Part shown: positions 23,164 to 33,674 of the stretch, in pieces
How positions within the stretch are numbered: position 1 is the first letter of the stretch
Layout: every line of letters begins with the position of its first letter
NCBI RefSeq assembly: GCF_021347895.1
Contig: NC_067122.1
Location: forward strand, 32,463,215-32,527,214
Direction: 5' to 3'
Source of the DNA: Acanthochromis polyacanthus
Taxonomy: Eukaryota; Chordata; Actinopteri; Pomacentridae
DNA length: 64,000 bases
Notes under the pieces: generated by a model
Databases searched by the model: none
Told to the model about the DNA's origin: nothing
The model's input: only the letters and a program-made list of their open reading frames with translations
Made by a program: the position numbers and the translations under genes

Positions 23164-23727
23164 TAGCCTAGCCATGCTACACCCATGTTTCTGATGGCAC
23201 AAGGGTCTAGGGAAGCTCGACAGGGAGGGAGGCGGGCTAAAAGGTTGTCTATCAAATCCCTCTGCAGCAATTGGGTAGGTATACAACCAATCAACGCAAC
23301 GAATAGGCTGACGTAGTTCCTAGAGCACCGGCGGATTGTGGCTAAGTCCCATTAGCTTCTCAACCAGCGGAGCCATGGAGCCAACTGGTATATTAAGGAT
23401 TTGCCATATCCTGTTGGCATAAGTCCAAATACGTCTTTCTTCTCAATGAAACACTTAAGTGCCGTCCTTTGTTTATCTTTCAAGTTGAATTTTAGCTTCA
23501 AATCTTTAAGGGCTGTGGCCAAAGCCGAGTGGAAAGATAACCGTTTATTGTGCGCTGGTTGTTTCTGTCAGAATCGTCGCGCCTCTGTCGTCACTTAGTT
23601 ACGCCCGCCTTCTGACTCTACACTTCATGGTGATTGAATCCAGCCTCGAGCCTTATGGAGGGTAACTAGACCCACCCTGGCAGAGAATTAAATTCGCTGC
23701 CGTGGGTTGTCTAGCGCGGCTAGGCTA
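23164..23727. mobile_element. unclassified DNA transposon with 9-bp target duplication
   Basis: ATGGATTAG occurs exactly at 23155-23163 and 23728-23736, bounding a 564-bp unit whose ends are TAGCCTAGCC and GGCTAGGCTA, a 10-bp perfect terminal inverted repeat. Subterminal similarity continues imperfectly (ATGCTACACCCA against GCGCTAGACAACCCA). No transposase is encoded. A 9-bp duplication is typical of Mutator-like elements but that assignment is inference. The insert splits the surrounding Tc1 element. Confidence 0.85.
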
Positions 23728-23784
23728 ATGGATTAGTGCTTTGCACACTTTTGGCGTTGTCTGGATGAGCTTATGTGCTCATTC

Positions 23785-24460
23785 TAGTGATGTTACGCTC
23801 GAGCCACTTTGCTCGACACAGTGCCGAGCTTTTGAAGCGAAAGTGTTCCGAGATGGTGTTTCGATCCCTGCTTCAGCACGCCCACAATCACGTGACTATC
23901 CAGAACGAGGCCTCGTTACGTCACATCGCGTGTCGCGGTGCTTCGCGCGAACTTTGAAGGGGTTGGACATTTCAATCTGTCCAGGTCTTAAAGGGCATAG
24001 GGGTCTGATTCACTCCTCAAACTGTGGGTTTTTGAGAGGAGGAGATCACGCTAGTGCATTTTCCATTTGTCATTGTGAGAGAAGTTAGGGATAGTATACA
24101 TTTAGTTAGAATTTAGTTTAGATATATCTAGTTGTATTTCATACATTAAATAACACACAGATACATTCGCATAGATTCACTCATACACAACACACATTCA
24201 TTCATAGAAACACACTATACATATATGCACACAAACATACATATATAACGTTTTAAAACCTTTATTGCAAGTACAAAGCAGTGTGAGACAAGCAGTCCTG
24301 AGGCTTTTTCAGTTTTTTCCACTTAGATGTAGTTCTGACACAGGACCAGCAGATGTCACTCTTCTGGTTGTGTCTAATGCTTCGAAGCAATGTGTCATTC
24401 TTGAAGCAGATGTGTCAAAGTGGTTCATTGCTTCATGAAGCTTCGATTTCACCATCACTA
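23785..24460. mobile_element. non-autonomous hAT element with perfect 8-bp target duplication
   Basis: GCTCATTC flanks both sides (23777-23784 and 24461-24468). Ends are TAGTGATG and CATCACTA. The 676-bp interior includes CpG-rich DNA near 23810-23950 and an AT-rich, CACA-rich stretch at 24100-24250. No transposase was found. TAGTGATG ends with 8-bp duplications fit the hAT superfamily. It is nested in the same Tc1-like host as the 23164 element. Confidence 0.9.
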
Positions 24461-24539
24461 GCTCATTCATAGTTTTGATGCCTTCTGTGAGAATCTACAA
24501 TGTAAATAGTCATGAAAAAAAAGGAAAAACATTAAATGA

Positions 24540-25204
24540 CATGCTGCATACAATTGTGGGTGCTGTCCTCAGCTACCTTCTAAGGTAGCTGTAGCCTTTG
24601 GCTGGAAGCAGATGTCAGGTGGTGCACAACCTTCACTGAGTGTTTCGGCCCTCAATCACAACGCTCTCCAGTTGGTGGGCTGGCAGTGAGTGGCCAGCTC
24701 ACTGCCCACCTGCTCCTGGCCTTCAGCCTTCCTCCTCTCACTTAAGGCTGGGTTTTGCTGAGACGCTTGGTAATCAGATCGAGAGAACGTGTGTGATTTT
24801 ATACTCCATGTGACATCTGCTCCCAAACTGCAGGGGCAGAGTATTGCAAACACACTTAGTCTACTCTAGTAGTAAACTAGAACTAGAGTAGAAGAAGTTT
24901 GTCATTGTTTACACCACTTACAACATGGCATTTTACCGAATAGTGGCATTTCAGCAGTTAATCAATTGTTCACAACCATCAATTCTTCATTACCCGATTA
25001 CCACAGTGATCTCTGTGTGATGAATCATAGAAATGCCTGTATTTCTGAACTTCTGCTCCTAGGAGCTCCTGTTCTTCCACCAGTTTTCCATATGTCACTG
25101 TCCGCGGAGTTAGAAAAACTCGGGGGTGCATGACACAGAAATTTTCTGCTTGAGAAGGGCCATGTGAGGGGGCATGGCTGCTAAAATAATGTAATTCATC
25201 CGCA
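24540..25204. other. no recognisable feature; small palindrome
   Basis: Nothing identified except the short perfect palindrome CAGCTACCTT/AAGGTAGCTG at 24570-24591. Confidence 0.45.
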
Positions 25205-25220
25205 CGGAGCCGCACGAACC

Positions 25221-25547
25221 TCACAGACATGGCAGCATAAAACAAGCTTTACTCCAAATCCAACACAAGGTGTGTTCTGCTTCCTCTCCCATCCTATGAG
25301 CAGCTTGCTTCTTGTTCCATTTTTCCAGACCCAGAGCTGGGCTACCTGATCGATCCTGCCAGTAGCATATGCTTGTCTCAAAGATTAAGCCATGCAAATC
25401 TAAGTTCTGCTCAAATGCAATGACGACTTGGCTGGGAAGCCTCGGCACCCAATCGCCACTCTGAACAACCACACCTGCCAGCCCTTGTTTCTGCACTCTT
25501 GGATAAGAGGTTGAAGCCTTCCTCTCGTGGACCTCTTTGCAGCCTTT
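25221..25547 (-). pseudogene. LINE REL-endonuclease C-terminal part with 18S insert
   Basis: Reading away from the LTR, the frame gives EKGCKEVHERKAS, continuing the VPWE...HERK motif begun on the far side of the LTR, then GVVVQSGDWVPRLPSQ, and finally QAAHRMGEEAEHTLCWIWS, which fits the family C-terminus (GEAAE...CWLW). About 45 residues separate RLPSQ from GEEAE, where I expect roughly 20-25. The surplus coincides with the antisense 18S rRNA segment. The frame stays open to the stop at 25221. Confidence 0.7.
25343..25405 (+). pseudogene. 18S rRNA 5'-end fragment (63 bp)
   Basis: Beginning TACCTGATCGATCCTGCCAG and continuing AGCATATGCTTGTCTCAAAG and TTAAGCCATGCA, this matches the first ~63 nucleotides of eukaryotic 18S rRNA with about four differences. 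It starts exactly at the mature 5' end and stops near position 63; sequence after TCTAAGT is not rRNA. It lies antisense inside LINE coding sequence and is not a functional rRNA gene. Confidence 0.9.
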
Positions 25548-26458
25548 TGTTAAGGGTAATGGAGGAGCTCAGGAGCAGGAAAACCACAGAGTTCACACAG
25601 ACAGAGTTCTTAGGTTTTTGAGGATTTATTTTTACAACAACGAGAAGACAACAAATCCCAGTCAGGGAATCGTTTCCGGGAAAATAAACAAAAATAGAAC
25701 TAGGCAACAGCCTTAAACCAAAATAGCACTGACTAGCGGGACGGGGGTCTCATTCTCAGTTTTACTACGCTTTGCAAATCAGAGAGGTTTCTCCATAACC
25801 TAATCCAAGAACCATAATGAAACAGACACGAAACACTGCAGAAGATACTTGATCACAAAATATACTAAAGCGAGTCAGCTTACTCCAACGTAGACAGTTA
25901 ATCACTAAAGGCTCAGTTCTAGCTTAACTTTACAAACGAGTGGTTCTTTTCTCAACTACTTAACACAGTGAATCAGGATGCTCGGACTGGGTTTCGGGCA
26001 GCTGGAGCGGGTCGAAGTCGGCTGGCCGTTCGGGGGCAGATGATGGACTACTGCCACAGGTTGATAGGAATAACGCCAGGCAACGGAGGCAACACAGCTG
26101 TATCTCGTCTCGTTGATGGAAGGGTGAGTGATCAGGCGGTTCCGGGAGTGACGCAGACTGGAATGAAGGAAACAAAAAACGAATTTAGAGCAAGCACCGG
26201 CGGTAATGGTAGCAAGACTGGCTGAGTGAGAGGATTTACAGAGGATGTTACAATCCGGCACAGAGAGGTGGGCAGCATCCGCTTATAGAGAGACGAAGAT
26301 GTGATTGGCTGTCCCCAGCTGCTCCTGTGCCCATTGATCATGATCACGAAATGTGAAACACCTGTGCCACTCTTGCCTGCCGAACCAACCTAGGAAAAGA
26401 GGGAGAGAGAGAGAGCACAGAGCAGAGCTAACTAGGACCAGCCGCAGCAGGCCTGACA
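25548..26458 (-). mobile_element. solo LTR with perfect 5-bp target duplication (LTR B)
   Basis: On the minus strand the unit starts TGTCAGGCCTG and ends CCCTTAACA. CCTTT occurs exactly at 25543-25547 and 26459-26463. The LTR carries a TATA-like CTCTATAAGC region (near 26283) and an AAATAAATCC polyadenylation region near the 3' end. No internal retroelement DNA remains, so recombination between LTRs is inferred. It splits the REL-endonuclease domain of the LINE and is therefore younger than it. Confidence 0.93.
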
Positions 26459-27650
26459 CCTTTCTCCCATGGCACCGTCAGTTTAACCACAATTATCTTC
26501 TGATCTTTGGTTGACCACAGCACAATGTCTGGCCAGAGGTTGTTTGAACCACCTTCTGGAACTGCAAACTCCTTTCTACATCAGCACTCATCTCCCGATA
26601 GCTTGCAGTTTGAAGGATGTTGGGCTTTGTTCTTGTGGAACAGGCCTAGCTCCTTCCTAAAAGAAAGAGATCGCTTTCCCTGTGACTGTGTCAGCTGACC
26701 TCTCCTTGCCTCTCTCCTGCTCTATACAGTGAGTAAGAGGAGAACTTTGTCGTGGTGCCATCTATACCGCCCTTGGGTTAAAGCTGTTTTGCACCCAGTC
26801 AGTATGTGCGCCAGAGTCCCTTTCTGGTTGCAGAGCTTGCAGAGTGGATCCTCTCTCAGCCCCCATGTGTGCAGATGTGATGGCAAAGGAAGGGTGTCAT
26901 ATATAGATCTCAAGAGGAAGGAGATACAGTCAGGCTCCAGGCACCACAGCTTTGGCCACATGACCTGCACCTTGTTTTGTCTGGACCTTGCATTTGCATC
27001 TCCCCAAGATTAGAAATGAGTGGAGTCAAAGCCTTGCCAATGAACGCATTGGTTGCCGACAATGTCTTGCAGCTTCAGAGAGCTCACTGCCTGCTCCACA
27101 GCTGCATTGGCAGCCCACTTGCGCTAGGAGCAGGTTGTGACACCTGCTTTTTTTTAACCATTTCATTGCTGTAAACTCTCAGGCTTAACACGACTCTGCA
27201 CTTTGCCACCTTGTACTGTTCCACAACCAATGACAGGGGAAGTTGCAGCTGACCGAAACAAATATAAAGGCCCACTGAGGGAAAACTTGGGGGAATGCCC
27301 AATCATCTTCGTAGATGCTTGTTGGTCTTCCTCTCAATGACCTCTATGACCGTCATGGGGAACTCATAGACAGTAAAGAGCCAACGGAGCCTGGACAAGA
27401 GGCCATGTTGGTACAGCCATGTACCAATGACCTTGCCCTGAATTTGGAGACTGAACTTGCTGGTACCTCTGCCCTTCTAAATAACCAAGCACCTGGACTT
27501 CCTGGCTTTGAACAGCATCCTTGCCCAAGAGGCAACACTGCCTACAGTTGCCTACAGTTTCCAATACCCATCCTTCTTGGAGATGAGTCACTGTTGTTAT
27601 TGTGATATTGTCAATGAAGGGTCGCAGCACTGGCTGGACAATGGTGTTGT
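26459..27650 (-). pseudogene. LINE RT thumb, CCHC knuckle and nuclease start
   Basis: Minus-strand blocks in order: LRPFIDNITITTVTH (about 27610), RRWLGIPPSFPSVGLY region ending at about 27260, LQLPLSLVVEQYKVAK, then ISFLLRSIYDTLPLPSHLHT, DPLCKLCNQKGTLAHILTGC (a C-x2-C-x7-H-x4-C knuckle), GRYRWHHDKVL, and after decay LWPDIVLWSTKDQK and VVKLTVPWEK, the PD...(E/K) type nuclease core. Several frame changes and stops separate the blocks. The order and spacing match REL-endonuclease LINEs found in fish. Confidence 0.82.
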
Positions 27651-27659
27651 GGTGGAGAC

Positions 27660-28201
27660 GGCCCGAATATTCTAATCCATTCGTCTGGTTTCCCGGACCA
27701 GAGGAGACCCACCTGAGTATTCGGATCCATTCATCTGGTCTCCTGGATGTAAATTTTGCACACTGCCTTCGTTTTGACTGCAGTTAAACTGAAGATTTCC
27801 AAAACAGCGGAGGTCTTTGGCATCTTGTCTTGTGTTTATGCAACGAAGTGAAGCGTGACGTCAGAGTCAGCAGCCACCCGGCCATTCGGGTGGTGGTAAC
27901 AAACACGAATGGATGAGCCAAAGTGGGCCGAAGGTGAAGGGAAGAGACAAGCTCCTATTATTTGTATTTTCGTCTGGGGGGAGGAGGGGGTGATCACATA
28001 GACATATGTGTTTATTTCTATGTGATCACACAATGGGATAAGCCGACGCTGAATATTCATTCCGCATTGTAACGTATGATGGGGATTTTTTTATTTTTTA
28101 TTTTTTTTGTTTGGGGGGGGGGGGGGGGTATTCGGATACCAAAATTAATATCCGGATACCACCGTAGCAAATGGATATTCAGATATTTGGGTCCAGCCCT
28201 A
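27660..28201. mobile_element. hAT-like insert with degenerate ends
   Basis: Read from the right the insert starts TAGGGCTGGACCCAAATATC, a common fish hAT terminus; the left side begins GGCCCGAATATTC, a decayed partner. No clean target duplication was found. The interior contains GGTGATCACATAG paired with CTATGTGATCACA (about 27989-28029) and a run of 17-18 G at about 28113-28130. It separates the AYGSIPH and FIDNIT blocks of the LINE. Confidence 0.6.
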
Positions 28202-28316
28202 GTTTGAACCCAGCCAGATAGCTGGTGATCATGTCTTGGATCACTCCTGGGATGTAATAGTGGTAAAGTCCTTCTTGGATAAGGTCATGTGGGATTGACC
28301 CATAAGCATTGAAGGT
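28202..28316 (-). pseudogene. LINE RT palm fragment
   Basis: Minus-strand translation gives FNAYGSIPHDLIQEGLYHYY and MITSYLAGFK. NAYGSIPH is the palm motif holding the first catalytic Asp region in this LINE lineage; the Asp itself is beyond the break. The upstream side ends in a Tc1-like terminus. Confidence 0.7.
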
Positions 28317-28342
28317 ATGTCCAAACTTCTGACTGGCAGTGT
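28316..28342 (-). mobile_element. Tc1-like terminus scrap
   Basis: GTCCAAACTTCTGACTGGCAG resembles the reverse of the terminus at 22987 (TGACTGGTACTG end). Only about 25 bp match. Confidence 0.45.
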
Positions 28343-29046
28343 TCCTGTTATTATCTTGTTAATCCTATACAAAATGAAAACAACCCATTAAAGCCTACTG
28401 TTGCATTTTTGCAATATTGAAAGAAATCCCTCAAAATCACATGTATTATACTTTTTAAAAAAACATATTTTGAGTTGTCTATCACTAAACATTTTTAAAT
28501 GAATGTTGCAACTCTGAGCGTTGATTGCTCACAATGAATTTTCAATCATTCTTGTAAAGCCGCACCCATTTCACACCAGAGCTCCCTCAGATCTTTTCCG
28601 ATGACTCCTGTTGCTTGGATGCATATTTTTAATGATAATTTTACAATTTTAGATGACTACACAAACAAAAAATTATGTATGTCGTAATATTGTTGGGTGC
28701 TAAAGTTGCATTTGAACTGTTGGCCATGTTTTTACACCATAGCTCGCCATGTTCCTGACATCAGTTAAGCATACCATAAATGTATATAAAAAAAAGAAAT
28801 ACACTATAAGCTGAAGAAAAATGTCTTGGGATGTCTACTTTCTAGAAAATAGAATCAGTCTACAACTGCCAGGTCTTGCTTTGCAAAAACCTATCAGTCA
28901 CAACTTAGCACACCAGCTCAGCCATTCCTGCTGTTTCCTACCTGCTATTGCATCAGCTAGCTCAACTAATCTCTCCTGTCCAGACCCTGGCCTGCATCTG
29001 TAGTTCTGTATTTAGGTTCTCAGGCAAGCCACAACATAAGTTTTGG
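28343..29046. other. no recognisable feature
   Basis: No assignable feature seen; AT-rich for the first 450 bp. Confidence 0.4.
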
Positions 29047-29137
29047 TCAATCATGACTATGTTGCCAGTTCACCAGTTGTCCTTCCTTGGACAACTTTTG
29101 GTAGGTTCTTACCACTGCATACCAGGAACACCCAACA
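29047..29137 (-). pseudogene. Tc1-like transposase helix-turn-helix fragment
   Basis: Minus-strand frame reads VGCSWYAVVRTYQKLSKEGQ then LVNWQHSHD. This fits the second DNA-binding helix region of a fish Tc1 family (VGCSR..VV.TYQKW.KEG..VNRRQGHGR). Only about 30 codons remain. A C-terminal piece of what looks like the same family lies at 44852. Confidence 0.7.
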
Positions 29138-29149
29138 TGAGGTGGGGTA

Positions 29150-29436
29150 GGGGTGGATGGGCTTATTCCTCCTTCCAACATGCAATTTGGACATACCATC
29201 AAGCTGTCCTGAATATTAAATATCAATAAATCCATTTTTAGAGTTCTGTGTAAAATAATGTCAACTTTGGCTTTTTTTCATGAGCTTTTTTTTTTGTGTG
29301 TTTTTCCAATGTACATCAAGGAAATAAACATGTGTATACAAAAAACATTTTTAATTGCAACAATTTCTGGGAGAAATGGTATATTTTCTGGAAAAATTCC
29401 AGGGGTGCCAATACTTCCGTCCATGACTGTGCACGG
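29150..29436 (+). mobile_element. Tc1-like element 3' end (second family)
   Basis: AAATAAACATGTGTATAC, then TTGCAACAATTTCTGG and the terminus GGGGTGCCAATACTTCCGTC CATGACTG (two words) match the 3' end of a common fish Tc1 family whose tip reads CAGTCATGGCCAAAAGTATT. The expected terminal TA is mutated. The 5' part is absent. Confidence 0.65.
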
Positions 29437-29534
29437 ATACCATATTGCGTTACCGAAATATGTAGTGGGCAACGGGAATTGATTGGACTCGGAAACACCC
29501 CCACAACTTAATCAATTGTTCTTTGTATCATGTC

Positions 29535-29830
29535 TGATGGATAAGACCTGATAAGTCCACAATGGTCGATTTAGTAGGATGGCAATCCTGTAATTGTCAG
29601 CAGACAGCTGACAAAGCGTTCATTTGTAGCCATAGTTATAGTTACGCCAGGCTGCTATCTTGCAATGATGCAGAAATACTTCACAAGTCTGTGGATACAG
29701 ACTACAAGCTGCATCACTGCCAAAATCTAATGAGGTGGTCCTTGTGTCATTTCTGACCTTTCCTAAAACATTAATCCAGATCCTAACCCTTTTTTTTCAG
29801 TAATGATGCACACAGACAGAATAACAGACA
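29535..29830 (-). repeat. dispersed repeat family (copy d)
   Basis: In reverse orientation this matches copy b: GTTACGCCAGGCTGCTATCT, TTGCAATGATGCAGAAAT, ACAAGCTGCATCACTGCCAA and CCTTGTGTCATTTCTGACC. About 70-80% identity by eye. Confidence 0.65.
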
Positions 29831-30195
29831 TAAAGGACAAATGTACGCCAGTCATCACATCACTCCTCCACCTTCCATGACAGAGTAAAAATTCATGCCT
29901 CAAACAGTTGTCATGATCAGGGAAATTAGCTAGTTAGACATTTTAACATGAGGACTGACTCTCTTTTAAAACCAGCCTCAAGGGGCCATTTGTACAGGTT
30001 ATGGATCTTCTTCGATGGGTTCATTTTTCAGCAATGGAGTATACAGTGGAAACCCTGCAATCATGTTCCCCTCACCCCTACCAAACAATTCAGTTTTGAA
30101 AGGTTAAGTTAAGATTCAAGTACAAGCCAACTAGATCTATATCCAACACATATACATATGGCCCTGCTTGCTAAAAGAAAACATTTTTTTGCATT
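29831..30195. other. no recognisable feature
   Basis: Nothing identified. Confidence 0.45.
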
Positions 30196-31164
30196 TGTCA
30201 TGCTCTCCAGCTTCAGCACTGCTTAATGGCATCCATCTTCCTCTCCTTCCCTTTTCCTTCCTGTGAGCATGAGTGAGGTATGTGGAACGTGTGCAGGTGT
30301 AAGCTACTGGATAGTTACCTGAATAAGCACATCTGTAGTGGGGAGTAGTCCACCTGCAACTCATCAAACCTGCTCCATAAAAGCCAGACTCAGACCACTG
30401 CACAATGCCTTACTGTTGAAAAAGTTCAGTTAGTCAGCCTTGGCCATTGTTCAGCTTCTATTTGCTTTCGGTTTCAGTGTACTAACCCATCTCTCCTTCT
30501 GCCTCAGTGACCATTCCTGCCTGCTGCCTGTGCCTCAGCTCCTGCCTGCCTTATCCAACCTGGTCCTGTCTGGGTCACTACTCGTAATCAAAACCTGGCT
30601 CCTGCGCACACCGAGAAGCCACTCCTGCCTCACCATGTCTCCTCCACCTGCACTCCCTCACCTTCTCTCCACGTCAGACTGTCAGCTAAGTTTACCCCTC
30701 TCTCATTGCATTCCATATATTCTGTAATGCTTGTGTAAACTGTCGAGTGTGTTGGTTCAACCGCTTTGTCTAATTTCTCTGTGTAAGTGCGTTGTAGTGC
30801 TAATTGTTGTCGTGCCATCTTTGCTGTGATGCCCTCGCTGGGTGGTGCCAAGTCCTGGTTCTCCATTCAGTGTATATATGTAATATGGTTTTGTAAAATT
30901 AAATATGTCTGATTGTGTAACGTTTGTCTCTTCGTATCTGCTCAGTCTCTGGTCCTGTGGTGTTTTCTGGGTATTGTGTAATTACTCCTCCAACCAAGTA
31001 TCCCTTGAGAGTAGTCTGCCCAGTTTGACCTCTCATTACATCAGATCCCCTTTCCCTTTGCCTTCCTGTGTAATCTGTTGTGAATATATTGCTAGAACTT
31101 TATCATGGTTCATAACTCCTGTCCTGGTCATTCCACATTTGAGTCTCTGACCTGCTCCGTGACA
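30196..31164 (+). mobile_element. solo LTR (LTR D)
   Basis: Starts TGTCATGCTCTCCAGC and ends CTGCTCCGTGACA; flanks are GCATT (30191-30195) and GCTTT (31165-31169), a 5-bp duplication with one mismatch. The stretch around 30740-30910 (TGTGTTGGTTCAACCGC; CCAAGTCCTGG) aligns with the fragment at 34025, and the end (CACATTTGAGTCTCTGACCT) has the usual Gypsy U5 style. No internal domain adjoins. Confidence 0.7.
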
Positions 31165-33480
31165 GCTTTTTTTCTTATAGCTCTGGTGGTTGATTACGAT
31201 GGTGACGAAAACACTAATAAATGAAGCATGTGGGTCCGACAATGGCTAGGCAATCAGATTTATCAGTGGTTTTTTTTTTGAGTTATTCAAACTTTTTTGT
31301 TTGTATCTCATGGTTCATCACCTTATTACTGTATCTGGAGATGAAACATTTAAAATGTGTAATTGCTGCTTCAGCTTTTGCGTTTATTATTACATGGCAT
31401 TGGCATTTTGTAATTACATGCTGATTTTTCTGTCTGGAGCAATTTTTTTCTCATTCCTTTTTCCACAGAGAGATTTGCTGCCCTTTGCACTAAGTATAAA
31501 AATGTTGCAGATGACAAAAGCACTGACCCATGAGCCTCGAATATAGTAACAGAAACCAAGTTAACGGAGGGCCACAGTCTCTCTATGGAGAGAAATGTAC
31601 TTGTAATTTATTTATATGCAGCAAAACTGCAGCACACCTTGTAACAGGAACCTGTGATGTCAGTGCCAAGACATTATTGAGTGAGACAAAACAGGCTGCA
31701 TATAAAAATCTAAATTACTTTTTTTCTAGAAACTGAATGCATGGTTTTCATAAACTCAGTGTTAATAACAATGTGTTGACATGATCCACATTATCAGAGG
31801 GCTTAGACGAAAAATGCAGTGGGTCAGGACTGTATGAACATTGTTCTCTTTTTTGTACTATAGCCAGTCAGGAAATGTTTTCTGAATTTCATAAAAAATG
31901 TATCGTATTACTATTGTTGACTCAACCTTAATGATAAAATAAAATTTATAAAACTAGGATTAGGATTAAGGCACTGGGTTTTTGGATACAGTTCCAACAT
32001 GTATTATATAAAATAATCCGAAATACAACATTCATGTGCCAACAAACAGATTGCTTTTATAATTCCAACACTCATCCGAGCCAAATATATTATTCCAGTT
32101 CTCAAGAGTCATTGTCCTCGCTGTGAGTAGTGTACAGTACACTATATCATTTACACAACAGTTAATACAATCAATACCACAACAGGATCTGCAATTGTGT
32201 CATCCTTTTAAGCCCAGTTTTGTGCAAGGACATGTATGTGAAGGAGTGCATATGTGTGTGCAGGAGTGAGTCTCTGAAGCAACTGCAGGCAGCTGACCTT
32301 GAGGAGTGCCGTTCATCACAGTGGGGAAAGGGAACCAAGCAGAGACACAAAGCCTTATCGGATGAAAATACTCCTGTTGTCGGAAATAGCGGCGATGAAA
32401 TTGCTGACGTTGGAGCTCCACTGTAGTTTTTCACAGCATCGGCAATTTGAGCCACTCAATGGCTCAACACTCACACTCTTCTGTCCTGATGCAGTATTTT
32501 ATAGCTGGCAACCAGTGGCTCCATGAACTTTTTGGCAGGTTCACGTTGGGTGAGGCTGCTGCAAGAGGAAGGCCTTGTCAAATTTAATAACACCTGCATA
32601 AAGCAGCATTATTGTAGGTATAGTTTCTAGGCACCTTCACACGGGATTGTTTCAGGGGATGCCCCCAAATGCAGTGCTGAGCTCAAGGTAAAGCTCCCTG
32701 ATTAATGATTCTACTGTACAGCAACCTCTTGCAAACTCAAGTACAAGAACTAACGTTCAGGTTTTGGACCAGTTAAAGCCTCCTTTTATTATTTCTTTTC
32801 ACAGCTTAAAGAAAGGACAGTTGAATGAAGAAGGAAGATAATTTAAACTATGCAGTCACCTGGGCACCAAGGAAATTGTCTTTACAGTTAATTTTCACAT
32901 CATTAATTTGTACAGTTCAGCATCATCAATTTCCCTTTGGAGAACATATATTTATTTATTGTGTATTTTTATTCTTTATTCTTATCATTGTTCTTGTTTC
33001 GGTTTGAAACAGGTGCTCAATGCATGTCACTGCTTGTGACAAATAAAGGTTTTGAATCTTGCAAACTGTTGTGCAGCAATAAATTATTAGTCATTTCTCA
33101 GCTGGTAGATACTTTTAAACTGATTTCAAGAATAACATTTTATATGTACAGCACAGGAACGGTTGTGAACCAATCCGTGATCGTTAGTACACGAATATGA
33201 GCGATTCTTGCTGTGCTGTTTGTAGTTGAGCTGATGTATATAAAGGTTCATCTTCAATTAATTAAATCCCTGCAGTCATCTAAAGGCGGTTGGACACATA
33301 TGCTAATGTATCTGCAGCCCGCAATTTAAGAATCGCTATGACAGAGTGCAACACCATTACGCAGTCATGTCCACTGCGTTTGCCTTCACTAAATCATCTG
33401 AAAATGACACCAGGTTTCTGTCTGTTTATGGCAGAGACACAAAAGACACCAGAGACAGCAGATTACTGGAGCTCAATAAT
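31165..33480. other. no recognisable feature
   Basis: About 2.3 kb without recognised elements or genes. It contains a 10-nt T run at 31272 and a few short open frames without motifs. Confidence 0.45.
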
Positions 33481-33499
33481 CTTCTGTGTCACAGCCTGC

Positions 33500-33657
33500 T
33501 CTCCAAATTTTACAAAGTCATATTTAAGTTTTGAGGTAGCATCCGACCACCACCAACTTTCACACATCAGTGTGAGAGCAGCACTGGAGGCAAGGCGGGT
33601 AAAGTGTCTTGCCCAAGGACACAACAGCACATGACTAGGACAGAGCGGGTTCAATTT
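33500..33657 (-). mobile_element. tRNA-derived SINE, family II, body part
   Basis: In reverse orientation: CTAGTCATGTGCTGTTGTGT, CCTTGGGCAAGACACTTTAC, CCTCCAGTGCTGCTCTCACA and GTGGTGGTCGGATG. This body matches the plus-strand copy at 60848. The tRNA-like head of the same SINE lies at 33938-33992, on the other side of a family I SINE that split it. Confidence 0.7.
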
Positions 33658-33670
33658 CCGCTCTGTCCTA
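33636..33670. repeat. 13-bp perfect inverted repeat at SINE junction
   Basis: TAGGACAGAGCGG (33636-33648) and CCGCTCTGTCCTA (33658-33670) are exact reverse complements, 9 nt apart, exactly where the two oppositely oriented SINEs meet. Confidence 0.95.
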
Positions 33671-33674
33671 ATTG

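Larger units (their letters stand above)
22987..24539 (-). mobile_element. Tc1-like element, split by two nested insertions
   Basis: The left end TACAGTACCAGTCAAAGG followed by TTTGGACACACCTTCTCATT is a common fish Tc1 terminal repeat. The matching right subterminal region lies at about 24469-24539 (ATGCCTTCTGTGAGAATCTA; TAAATAGTCATGAAAAA) but its last ~35 bp are gone. Between them, 22987-23163, 23737-23776 and 24469-24539 are Tc1 DNA, and the rest consists of two later elements. Only the 3' part of the original transposon remains; no transposase frame survives. Confidence 0.75.
25205..28316 (-). mobile_element. REL-endonuclease-type LINE (R2/R4-like), multiply interrupted
   Basis: Minus-strand blocks occur in the order reverse transcriptase palm (28202-28316), thumb (about 26990-27650), CCHC knuckle (about 26800-26870) and restriction-like endonuclease (about 26459-26560 continuing at 25221-25547). 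The CCHC knuckle followed by a PD-type nuclease after the RT separates this lineage from the AP-endonuclease LINEs. It is interrupted by a solo LTR (25548-26458), a hAT-like insert (27660-28201) and an 18S rRNA fragment (25343-25405). The reading frame is broken in several places. Confidence 0.82.

Noticed and set aside
25343..25405. Functional 18S rRNA gene
   Set aside because: Only 63 bp match and the surrounding DNA is LINE.
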